Positions 8,671 to 15,615 of a stretch of 16,096 nt of DNA are shown here, in pieces (the stretch's first letter is position 1; each line of letters opens with the position of its first letter). Both the position numbers and the translations under genes were made by a program. The stretch lies in NCBI GenBank assembly GCA_964431285.1, contig CAYSJO010000719.1:1-16096 (forward strand). The letters are read 5' to 3'. Under the pieces are notes generated by a model. The model searched no databases. It worked only from the letters and a program-made list of their open reading frames with translations, and was not told the origin of the DNA. The stretch is from CAUZFZ01 sp964431285 (lineage in GTDB: Bacteria; Planctomycetota; Planctomycetia; Planctomycetales; Planctomycetaceae).

Positions 8671-8766
8671 GCCGGCTGTGGTTGATCGAGGGTGCGCCAA
8701 CGCGCCGAGTGGCAACAGCCAGCTTATCGGCGATTCGCACATCTAGGAGCGTCAGAGTACCAGTGC

Positions 8767-8785
8767 TCCTCGTGTCGTACGAGGA
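8767..8785. repeat. Short perfect inverted repeat (7-bp stem, 5-base loop)
   Basis: TCCTCGT at 8767-8773 pairs exactly with ACGAGGA at 8779-8785 around the loop GTCGT. It lies between the RTX-like gene and the DUF1501 gene. There is no T-run on either side, so it is not a standard intrinsic terminator. It may fold in the leader of the DUF1501 mRNA or be a protein-binding site; chance is also possible at this length. Confidence 0.4.
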
Positions 8786-8813
8786 AATCACCTCAGATCA
8801 CATACTTCAGAAT

Positions 8814-8832
8814 CTCAACGATCGTCGTTGAG
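8814..8832. repeat. Perfect inverted repeat just after the RTX-like gene (8-bp stem)
   Basis: CTCAACGA (8814-8821) and TCGTTGAG (8825-8832) are exact reverse complements separated by TCG. The hairpin begins 21 bases past the minus-strand stop at 8854, the right place for a terminator or 3'-end stabiliser. On the minus strand the bases after the stem are ATTCTG rather than a U-run, so intrinsic termination would be weak. An operator is another reading. Confidence 0.45.
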
Positions 8833-8853
8833 GTGAGCCGGGCGGTATCGCGA

Positions 8854-9844
8854 TCAATGCTGGTGCGCTGCGTGGTCGTGTTCGGCTCCCTGGTGTTCGC
8901 CGGCACCCGCCGGCAGACGGCCGAGTGCATTCAGGCGTCGTCGTGAAGCCGCAAAGGCCTGTTCCAGTGACAGTGTCAGGCTATCGTCGATTTCATCATA
9001 ACTATCCATGACCTGGTCGGCTCCGACAGAGAACCCGTTTCCGCCGGCCGTGACAAGATCACCGCTGCCCGCACCGCCATGAATCTGGAGATCGGCATGC
9101 TGGGCACCGGCGTGGATGATGTCGTCGCCGTCTCCACCAGTGATCGCGATTCCGGAGCCCGCGTGCATCGCACCCATAAGATGAGCATGCGACCCAACCG
9201 CGTAGTGGTTGACCGAATCGAGCCAGATTTCGATCGATTCGGCTGCCGTCAGACTTGCGGCACTGGCAAGCCGCAAGTCATCGGATGCTTCAATGGAAAT
9301 CCCTGACGATCGCGAATGAATGGCGCCACTTTCGATGACGACATCCTGGAGCGGTGAGCCAAGGTCGGTCGTGAACAGCTCGATCTGACCGTCTGCTGAG
9401 AGACTGGATGCGACTTCGATGCGACCGACGAGCACCTGGATTGCGCCAGTGTCGACGTCGATGTCGTCACCTTCGACCCGGACGACCGACCCTGTATTTC
9501 CGTATATGTCCAGATCGCCATTGAAAGCGTCATCGAGTCCGTTGATCAGCAGCGTCGTGCCTTCGTTGACCCTGATGTCGACGCTGTCCGTGGTAGTCAG
9601 TGGATTCGGCACGCTGATCGGAGTGAATGTGTCATTGAGACTTCGCAGCTGACTCTCTCCAGCGACCGGCCCGTTTTCAAGCACGACATGGTCGTTCACC
9701 GGGAGCTGGATCACAGTTAACAGCTGGCGGGGGCTCAAGACATTCGAGTGCCGGACGGTTTGAGGATGCGGGACTCGAATAGTGCAACCGTCGACGATTG
9801 CTGCGGATGAGACCGGCGTCTCGGAGCCAGCGTGCAATGGACAT
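8854..9844 (-). CDS. Planctomycete surface protein with RTX-like repeats, frameshifted near its N-terminus
   Basis: The gene appears to start at ATG 9844, with GAAAGGAA at 9858-9851 seven bases upstream. It reads MSIARWLRDAGLIRSNRRRL and then ...RPALECLEP before falling out of frame. The next frame continues PRQLLTVIQLPVNDH... to TGA at 8854. Removing one C from the CCCCC run at 9733-9729 restores LECLEPRQLLT and gives a 329-residue protein. That string matches the N-terminal motif of many exported planctomycete proteins (Pfam Planc_extracel type). In repaired numbering, 85-210 is low-complexity beta-rich sequence. GGDGDDIIHAG (236-246) and GGAGSGDLVTAGGNG (256-270) resemble RTX calcium-binding nonapeptides, and the C-terminus is His-rich (EHDHAAHQH), perhaps metal-binding. 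It is either a recent pseudogene, a phase-variable gene or an assembly error in the homopolymer. The intact downstream frame of over 300 codons favours recent loss or error. Its exact function is unknown. Confidence 0.7.
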
Positions 9845-9850
9845 GGTCGA

Positions 9851-9858
9851 TTCCTTTC
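9851..9858 (-). promoter_or_regulatory. Strong ribosome binding site before the frameshifted RTX-like gene
   Basis: GAAAGGAA on the minus strand, seven bases before ATG 9844. It marks the original start and places the twisted-off N-terminal codons in a frame different from the main coding frame, which is the main argument for a frameshift rather than a start inside the longer frame. The rest of 9845-10097, up to the end of the methyltransferase gene, shows no further gene and no clear terminator. Confidence 0.6.
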
Positions 9859-10097
9859 GACTCATCGCCAGTTGTTTTGACGCCCCTCCGCAACGTTGTC
9901 AGTTTGATCGCGACAAGAGTCATCGATGCAGGAGACATTCGCCGGCTCGTCGCGTGCTGAACATCAGGCGATCAAAGTGAACAGTATGAGGATCGACCAG
10001 ACATGGCCGGTTTCTTGACTCATCTGTTCCGATTTTGCCGATCAGGTAGACAAGGAAATCTGTGCCGGCAGGAGGGAATGACCCGAGAAATGGTCGG

Positions 10098-11447
10098 TCA
10101 GCCCTGAACAAACGGGCGCAGGCCGTCGGTGTCACATCGGGGACCGGCGAAGTGCATCTGAACCGTGCCCACCAGCCGCTCGGTGAATGCGGCTTCGCAG
10201 TAGGACAGGTAGTAGTCCCAGAGACGAACGAACGACTCGGGGAAGCCCTGCAGGCGAACGTCGGCGATCCTCTGGAAGAACCGCTCCCGCCATGTGCGCA
10301 GGGTACGGGCGTAATGCTGAGCCATGTCTTCCAGGTGCAGCAACCGCAGGTCAGAGGTTCGGGCGACGGATTTCAGAACTGCGCCCGGTGTGATCAGGCA
10401 GCCGCCAGGGAAAATGTAGCGCTGAATGAAGTCCACTGATCGTAGGTACTGCGGATAACGCTGCTCAGACATCGTGATGCCCTGAATCACCATTTGACCC
10501 TCGGGCTTCAGCAACTCGCCGCACTTCCGGAAGAAGGTGCCGAAGTACTCGTGACCCACCGCTTCGATCATCTCGACCGAGACCAGCTTGTCGTACTGAC
10601 CGTCCAGATCGCGATAGTCTTTAAGCAACAGCGTGATGCGATCACGCAGACCGGCATCCGCAATTCGCTTGCGGGCAAACTCGTGCTGCTCGCGCGAGAT
10701 CGTCGTTGTGGTAACACGGCAACCGTACTGCTCGGCGGCATGCATCGCGAATGCGCCCCAACCAGTGCCAATCTCGACAAGATGATCAGACGGTTGCAGG
10801 TCCAGCTTGCGACACATGCGATCGATTTTCGCGACCTGAGCATCGTGCAGTGACGCATCCGGCGACTCGAAGACACCGCACGAGTAAGTCATCGTGTCGT
10901 CGAGAAACAGGCTGTAGAAGTCGTTTCCCAGGTCGTAGTGCGCATGGATGTTCTTCAGGCTGTTTTCTTTCGAGTTGTTGTGACGCTGGTGCCAGCGACG
11001 ACCCAGACGCAGTCCGTATCGCAACAGACTGCGGTTCGTCGTATCGCAGATATTCAGGTTGCGGCAGAAGACGCGCACAACATCGGTCAAATGGTCGGTC
11101 GTCCATTCGCCCTGGAAATACGACTCGGCAAATCCCAATGCCCCACCGAAGGCCACGCGACGATAGAAATCAGGCGAATGAACGGTCATCGCCGCAGCCA
11201 GACCATCTTCGTGTGACCGACCGAATCTCACCTCGGATCTATCTTCGTGAATGAAGAGGAATCCCGAGCGCAGCTTGTCGAACTGGCGATGCACGCCTTG
11301 ACGCAGCACACGATCAAGCCAGCCGGGAGAGCGAAACTCGTGATCAGCGACTGACGTTGGATCGGCCGGGACGATGGTGTCCGATGTGCGTTCGGTGGAA
11401 TCGGGCTGCATAGCATTTTCAGTCGACAGGGGGACCGACGGACTCAT
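10098..11447 (-). CDS. Cyclopropane-fatty-acyl-phospholipid synthase family SAM-dependent methyltransferase
   Basis: 449 residues (COG2230). Family features in order: IHAHYDLGNDFYSLFLDD (168-184), YSCGVF (C190), SAM-binding LVEIGTGWGAF (223-233; the usual C of the G-x-G loop is T here), KDYRD (276-280), EMIEAVGHEYF (E295), QRYIFPGG (342-349) and Y379. Compared with E. coli Cfa, the bicarbonate-binding Cys, Glu, Ile and Tyr have counterparts at C190, E295, I324 and Y379, while the His is Q322 (IQGITM). The enzyme should transfer a methyl or methylene group from SAM to the double bond of unsaturated acyl chains in membrane lipids. It is the last gene of a minus-strand set after the FAD protein and DUF1365 genes, 93 bases from the latter. 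GGAAG lies ten bases before ATG 11447. Given the neighbours and the Gln, the product may be a methylated or otherwise modified chain rather than a simple cyclopropane ring. Confidence 0.9.
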   Translation of the reverse strand: MSPSVPLSTENAMQPDSTERTSDTIVPADPTSVADHEFRSPGWLDRVLRQGVHRQFDKLRSGFLFIHEDRSEVRFGRSHEDGLAAAMTVHSPDFYRRVAFGGALGFAESYFQGEWTTDHLTDVVRVFCRNLNICDTTNRSLLRYGLRLGRRWHQRHNNSKENSLKNIHAHYDLGNDFYSLFLDDTMTYSCGVFESPDASLHDAQVAKIDRMCRKLDLQPSDHLVEIGTGWGAFAMHAAEQYGCRVTTTTISREQHEFARKRIADAGLRDRITLLLKDYRDLDGQYDKLVSVEMIEAVGHEYFGTFFRKCGELLKPEGQMVIQGITMSEQRYPQYLRSVDFIQRYIFPGGCLITPGAVLKSVARTSDLRLLHLEDMAQHYARTLRTWRERFFQRIADVRLQGFPESFVRLWDYYLSYCEAAFTERLVGTVQMHFAGPRCDTDGLRPFVQG

Positions 11448-11540
11448 GATGCTATCGCTTCCATGTGCTGAAGTTCGTCCGAGCTGTGTTCCGTGCTCGG
11501 AGCGATGTGGTCAGTGTGTGGGGTTCGCGGACCGGGAATC

Positions 11541-12551
11541 TCATGGCTCAATGCCCGCCGTCTCCGTCGATTCGGCAAGCACTCGCTCAGGCGTTCCCGG
11601 ATGAGGGATGTACGGACAACCTTTCCACCATAAACGCAAAGCCTGCCAGTGAATTGCGGCGATGATTTTACCTGTCATGAATGGAAACCGGCAGAGCGAC
11701 TTTGCGAGCTCAAATCCGTTGATGGGACGGCGTTTGAGGCTCAGTGTGCAGTCCAGCAACCGGTCACCGTTCTGCCAGTTCTCAATATGTACTGAAAGTG
11801 ATTGTCCAGGTACGGCAACAGTCCAGTCATAGTCCATGTCTATCTGCATGAACGGTGAGACATGAAACCGCTTTCCATGCCGGAAACGCAACCGTTCCTG
11901 TGAGGAATCTGACTCCTGGTCCGCGATTCTGTCAATCTGGATCGACGGGGCAGCTAAGGCCGATTCAACATCGGGGATAGACGAGTCCCCCGTGCACTTC
12001 TGCGTGAGCACATAGCAATGCCGTTCGCGCCACGGTGTATTGTTGACTTCGGCGACGATGGCTTGGACCGACTCGTCGGCTTCGTCGAAGCAGTAATAGA
12101 AGCTGACCGGGTTCATCGCGTAGCCGAAGTATCGCGGCTGCGTCAGCAGCCGGATGGGGCCGGTCGGACGCGAGTCAACTGTCGCCTCGACCAGGTCGCG
12201 GACACACTCGTCGAGCGGTGGCAACGAGAGCTCACCCGGGCTGGCATCTCGTTCCGGCTGATATCCGAGGCTCACGTCCGTCGGTTGCGATGAGCCCGAT
12301 GCCTTGTGAATGAGTGCTTGGGGAAGCACATCCTCGGGGAATAACAGATGATCTTCCCGACGGAAGCGGGCGATGGCCGACCGGCGTGTGGACCACAACC
12401 AGCGGCTGGAGAACACACGGTCCAACTCACTCAGATCCAGATACAGCCAGAAACCTGAGTAGGTGAACTCGTTGTTCACGGGAGCAAACCGGCGGTGCCG
12501 TACCTGCCCAACGTAGAGGCAGCTCTTCAATTCGGAAGTCGGCTTTACCAC
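11541..12551 (-). CDS. DUF1365 family protein of the lipid-modification operon
   Basis: 336 residues from a GTG start at 12551. DUF1365 (COG3496) is recognised from SCLYVGQVRHRRFAPVNNEF near the N-terminus, LLTQPRYFGYAMNPVSFYYC in the middle, the FHVSPFMQIDMDY segment and the C-terminal LRLWWKGCPYIPHP. No catalytic mechanism is established for the family. Its genes travel with a COG2907 FAD protein and a COG2230 methyltransferase, as here, so a role in fatty-acid or membrane-lipid modification follows from context. The start overlaps the last codons of the FAD gene (GTGGTAA) with GGAG five bases upstream, so the two are probably translationally coupled. An ATG at 12578 in the same frame lacks a ribosome site and would add nine residues. 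Confidence 0.87.
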   Translation of the reverse strand: MVKPTSELKSCLYVGQVRHRRFAPVNNEFTYSGFWLYLDLSELDRVFSSRWLWSTRRSAIARFRREDHLLFPEDVLPQALIHKASGSSQPTDVSLGYQPERDASPGELSLPPLDECVRDLVEATVDSRPTGPIRLLTQPRYFGYAMNPVSFYYCFDEADESVQAIVAEVNNTPWRERHCYVLTQKCTGDSSIPDVESALAAPSIQIDRIADQESDSSQERLRFRHGKRFHVSPFMQIDMDYDWTVAVPGQSLSVHIENWQNGDRLLDCTLSLKRRPINGFELAKSLCRFPFMTGKIIAAIHWQALRLWWKGCPYIPHPGTPERVLAESTETAGIEP

Positions 12552-13801
12552 GGCGGCTCCACTCCCAGTCCCCGGCATACGGCCAGAGCACTGTTCACCC
12601 CGTCCTCGTGAAATCCATATCCCCAGTACGCTCCACAGAAGGACGTTCGGTTCTGATTGATCAGTTCCGCGTGTCGCTGCTGAGCGGCCCGGCGACGGGT
12701 CGTGTAGATCGGGTGATGATACACAAACCGGTCGATGATGCGCCCCGGATCAATGTCATCGGGACAGTTCAAAGTCACGTTGTATGTGTGCCGGGCTGTC
12801 AGACTTTGCAGGATGTTCATGTTGTAGGTGACCGTTGCGGCTGATCCGGCCCAGTCTTTGCGGACTCGATAGTTCCAACTCGCCCAGGCCCGGCGACGCC
12901 ATGGCAGAACAGACTCGTCTGTGTGCAGCACTGCCGTGTTTTCCTCATAGGGAAATTCGCTCAACAACTCGCGTTCTGTCGCTGTGGCAGCATCCCCCAG
13001 AATGCGCAGAGCCTGATCGCTGTGGCAGGCGAAAATGACCTGCTCGAAACGCTCCGACTCGGCATGTGTTGCGCGAACCGCTGTACCATCAGCATCACGT
13101 TCGACGCTCGTGACCGGTGAATTCTGGCGAATACGATCGCGGAACGGTTCGGTCATCTTCTCGACGTAGCGGTGCGAGCCTCCAGCAATCACACGCCACT
13201 GCGGCCGGTTTCGGACACTTAGCAAACCGTGGTTGCGATAGAACTCAACGATAAACCGCATCGGGAACTCACCGAACGTTTCTGGCGGACATGACCAGAT
13301 TGCCGCTCCCATCGGAATGAGATATTGCTCAGCGAACTGTCGCGAATACCCGTGCCGAGTGATGTAACCGTCGACCGTGAGCTCCTCGTCGTCGGTTTCG
13401 AGCAGATCAGGCGCCTCGCGATTGAATCGCAGGATGTCGCGGATCAGGCGATGAAAACTCGGACGGAACAGGTTGCTTCGCTGAGCGAACAGGCCTCCCA
13501 GCGACGACCCATTGTACTCGAGACCAGTTCGGTCGCAGCGAACGCTGAAGCTCATCGACGTGGGCTGATTCGCGACACCGAGTTGCTCAAGCAGGTGAAT
13601 GAAGTTGGGGTAGGTCCAGTCGTTGTAGACGATGAAACCGGTGTCGATCGCGAGCCGCTCACCATAGCAGTCAACTTCGACAGTATGCGTGTGTCCGCCG
13701 ATGTAGTCGTTGGCTTCGAAGACGGTGACATCGTGCGTCTTGTGCAGCAGCCAGGCAGCGGTCAGGCCGGATATTCCCGAGCCGATAATCGCAGTCTTCA
13801 T
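12545..13801 (-). CDS. FAD/NAD(P)-binding amine-oxidase-like protein (COG2907)
   Basis: 418 residues beginning MKTAIIGSGISGLTAAWLL. The Rossmann motif GSGISG (7-12), E29 closing the dinucleotide fold and the following YIGGHTHT (33-40) mark FAD binding. FIVYNDWTYPNFIHLLEQLG (57-76), FGEFPMRF (176-183), WRVIAGGSHRYV (202-213) and the C-terminal FCGAYWGYGFHEDGVNSAL (388-406) are typical of COG2907 flavoproteins in the amine oxidase/desaturase superfamily. A likely role is oxidation or desaturation of a modified acyl chain, in step with the methyltransferase two genes downstream; this is inferred from context. The open frame extends back to 13963, but the extra 54 residues precede the FAD motif and have no family likeness. 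ATG 13801 has CGGA about five bases upstream. It is the first gene of the minus-strand set and diverges from the second DUF1501 gene. Confidence 0.9.
   Translation of the reverse strand: MKTAIIGSGISGLTAAWLLHKTHDVTVFEANDYIGGHTHTVEVDCYGERLAIDTGFIVYNDWTYPNFIHLLEQLGVANQPTSMSFSVRCDRTGLEYNGSSLGGLFAQRSNLFRPSFHRLIRDILRFNREAPDLLETDDEELTVDGYITRHGYSRQFAEQYLIPMGAAIWSCPPETFGEFPMRFIVEFYRNHGLLSVRNRPQWRVIAGGSHRYVEKMTEPFRDRIRQNSPVTSVERDADGTAVRATHAESERFEQVIFACHSDQALRILGDAATATERELLSEFPYEENTAVLHTDESVLPWRRRAWASWNYRVRKDWAGSAATVTYNMNILQSLTARHTYNVTLNCPDDIDPGRIIDRFVYHHPIYTTRRRAAQQRHAELINQNRTSFCGAYWGYGFHEDGVNSALAVCRGLGVEPPW
12557..12560 (-). promoter_or_regulatory. Ribosome binding site for the DUF1365 gene inside the end of the FAD gene
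   Basis: GGAG on the minus strand, five bases before GTG 12551. It sits inside the final codons of the upstream gene, so ribosomes finishing that gene can restart here. It supports the GTG over ATG 12578. Confidence 0.55.
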
Positions 13802-14101
13802 GAACGTCCGTGTTTCCAAATCCTGACCTGGCATGTCGCCGCAGCAAACGCGATATGGCTGCGAATGAAGGCGGATGATAGCGACGTATCTCTCCAGAAC
13901 CATCAGTCCAGGCGTGCCGGCAGCAACGGTCCCCGGATTACTTTTGACCGGTTCCAGTGCCATGTGCGGGAACGAGAACGATCGATCGCATCAATCTATG
14001 TCGATACATGTTCTATCAGACGGTATCCTCGTTGATATGTCAGAGGCCGGCCCTTACGGACCGACGTCGAGTCCTCGACAGCCCGCGAAAGGACACTCGA
14101 A
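13802..14101. other. Divergent intergenic region (300 bases)
   Basis: It separates the start of the lipid-modification operon from the second DUF1501 gene and should hold both promoters. I saw no gene, strong inverted repeat or clear sigma-70 promoter. TATCAT on the minus strand at 13880-13875 is one base off the -10 consensus but has no matching -35. The reading frame through it on the minus strand is an upstream extension of the FAD gene and is not supported as coding. Confidence 0.5.
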
Positions 14102-15502
14102 ATGCTGGACATCTTCGACGGAAACCGGGCGATTGCGCGCCGTCAGCTCCTCTCCATTGGCGGGCTGGGCCTGGGTGGATTGACGCTGGATTCTCTGCTG
14201 GCAAGCCAGTCACACGCAGGTTCCGGCAGCAGTGTGACCACGGGCAAATCTGTTATCTTCCTCTTCCAGCAGGGAGGCCCCAGCCAGTTCGAAACCATCG
14301 ATCCGAAAACTGAAGCACCGTCTGGCATACGAACCGTCACAGACACCGTCCAGACGTCTCTGCCTGGCGTGAACTTTGGTAGCGTGATGGAGCGGCTGGC
14401 TCCAATGGCGGACAAGCTGTCGGTTGTGCGGTCGTATCAGACAAACAACGGCGGGCACAACATTCAGCCGATCGTTGGTAAGGACTCGCGAGAAACCAAC
14501 ATCGGAGTGCATTACGCGCGAATCGCCGGCAACACTCGTCAAGAAACGGGCATGCCAACCAACATGGTTTTGTATCCGGCGTCGGTCTGCGACGACGTTG
14601 GTCGGCCGCGTGCTCGAGGCAATCTGGCGGCCACTGGTCCCTACAGCGACGCCTATGCCCCGTTCATTCCCGGCGCGGGAGGGCAGCTGCAGAAAAACAT
14701 GCGGCTCAATCTGCCACACGAACGGTTTTTTAACGACCGGCAGGCAGTGCTCCGTCAGCTCGACGGACTGAACAGTCAGCTCGGCTCCAGTAGCCGTTTC
14801 GAAGCAATTGACGAACTGCAACGGCAGGCGTTTCAACTACTGCTGGGTGGCGGAGTCGCCGATGCACTCGACCTGTCAAAAGAAGACCCGCGTGTTGTCG
14901 AGCGGTATGACACTGCTCGGTTCGTTAAGTCGCATAACTGGAACAGGGCAAAACGCGGCCAGCGCAATTACTACACCGACAACGCCAAATCGCTGGGCAA
15001 GCTGCTGCTGCTGGCTCGTCGGTTGTGCGAAGCCGGGTGCGGGTTCATCACGATCCATGCCGGCTATGACGGTGTGTGGGACATGCACGCCGACGGCAAC
15101 AACCTCAACATGGTCGATGGGATGGAAGCTGTCGGACGCCCGTACGATCACGCCGTCGCAACGTTTATCGAGGACGTCGAAGAACGCGGCCTGTCGGATG
15201 ACATCCTGCTGATCTGCAGCGGAGAAATGGGTCGCACGCCACGAATGAACCGCAACGGCGGACGCGATCACTGGAGCCGCCTTGCACCATTGCTGATGTA
15301 TGGTGGCGGAATCAATCCGGGCGTCATCGGCCAGTCCACGCGAGACGGCGGCCAGCCACTCAGCGACAACCTGACGCCGCAGCACCTGATCTCGACGATC
15401 ATGCATACGGTGTTCGATGTGGCCGAACTGCGACTTGTCCGCGGACTACCCACCGAACTGGCCGAGCTGAGTCAGGCCGCTCCGATACCGGGACTGCTGT
15501 AA
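14102..15502 (+). CDS. DUF1501 family protein with Tat-type leader (second copy)
   Basis: 466 residues; AAAGGA at 14088-14093 lies eight bases before ATG. R13-R14 in IARRQLLSIGGLGLGGLTL form a twin-arginine leader with a hydrophobic core. DUF1501 marks: VIFLFQQGGPSQFETIDPK (51-69), LSVVRSYQTNNGGHN (106-120), LLLARRLCEAGCGFITIHA (302-320), VWDMHADGNN (325-334), LLICSGEMGRTPRMNRNGG (369-387), RDHW (388-391) and a C-terminal PQHLISTIMHTVFDV. It differs clearly from the copy at 7190-8659 (MHADGNN in place of DAHGN, EMGRTP in place of EFGRTP), so it belongs to another subgroup rather than being a recent duplicate. It has no cytochrome-type partner gene next to it. The product is predicted to be exported folded; no activity is established for the family. 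It diverges from the lipid operon. Confidence 0.92.
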   Translation: MLDIFDGNRAIARRQLLSIGGLGLGGLTLDSLLASQSHAGSGSSVTTGKSVIFLFQQGGPSQFETIDPKTEAPSGIRTVTDTVQTSLPGVNFGSVMERLAPMADKLSVVRSYQTNNGGHNIQPIVGKDSRETNIGVHYARIAGNTRQETGMPTNMVLYPASVCDDVGRPRARGNLAATGPYSDAYAPFIPGAGGQLQKNMRLNLPHERFFNDRQAVLRQLDGLNSQLGSSSRFEAIDELQRQAFQLLLGGGVADALDLSKEDPRVVERYDTARFVKSHNWNRAKRGQRNYYTDNAKSLGKLLLLARRLCEAGCGFITIHAGYDGVWDMHADGNNLNMVDGMEAVGRPYDHAVATFIEDVEERGLSDDILLICSGEMGRTPRMNRNGGRDHWSRLAPLLMYGGGINPGVIGQSTRDGGQPLSDNLTPQHLISTIMHTVFDVAELRLVRGLPTELAELSQAAPIPGLL

Positions 15503-15507
15503 GGAAC

Positions 15508-15524
15508 CCCGAATCAACTTCGGG
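15508..15524. repeat. Small hairpin directly after the second DUF1501 gene
   Basis: CCCGAA (15508-15513) pairs with TTCGGG (15519-15524) across TCAAC, and two more A-T pairs are possible past one mismatch. It starts five bases after the TAA stop. No T-run follows, so as a terminator it would be weak alone. It may act together with the longer hairpin just downstream. Confidence 0.4.
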
Positions 15525-15528
15525 ATTC

Positions 15529-15587
15529 GTACGATAGCCTTTCCAGACCGTCGTTGCAGAATCGACGGTCTGGAAAGGCCATCGTAC
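15529..15587. repeat. Long near-perfect hairpin between convergent genes, possible bidirectional terminator or REP-like element
   Basis: Two 25-base arms (15529-15553 and 15563-15587) are reverse complements except for one A/C mismatch at 15536/15580, around a nine-base loop TTGCAGAAT. In RNA from the minus strand the odd pair becomes G-U, so all 25 positions can pair. It lies between the end of the second DUF1501 gene and the end of purN, the usual place for a shared terminator. Neither side has a T-run. The stem is also longer than in common intrinsic terminators, so a repeated palindromic element is a fair alternative. Confidence 0.7.
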
Positions 15588-15615
15588 AGAACTGGTTTCG
15601 GGACTCTTCCTTAGC

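Noticed and set aside
8660..8791. Longer start for the first DUF1501 protein
   Set aside because: The added 44 residues do not resemble family leaders, and the GTG at 8659 has a good ribosome site and places the twin-arginine motif correctly.
9920..10135. 71-codon frame on minus between the RTX-like and methyltransferase genes
   Set aside because: It overlaps the end of the methyltransferase gene, has no ribosome site and no recognisable sequence.
10751..11254. 167-codon open frame on the plus strand
   Set aside because: It is antisense to the methyltransferase gene and is rich in Arg, Ser and His as expected of a shadow frame.
13802..13963. Longer start for the FAD protein
   Set aside because: Family members begin right at the FAD-binding motif; the extra 54 residues look like non-coding sequence.
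13325..14035. 236-codon open frame on the plus strand
   Set aside because: It lies opposite the N-terminal half of the FAD protein gene and its promoter region. The minus-strand frame carries the FAD motif, so this is a shadow.
15529..15587. Classical intrinsic terminator
   Set aside because: The hairpin is strong but neither side has a T-run, so it is listed as a hairpin of uncertain role instead.
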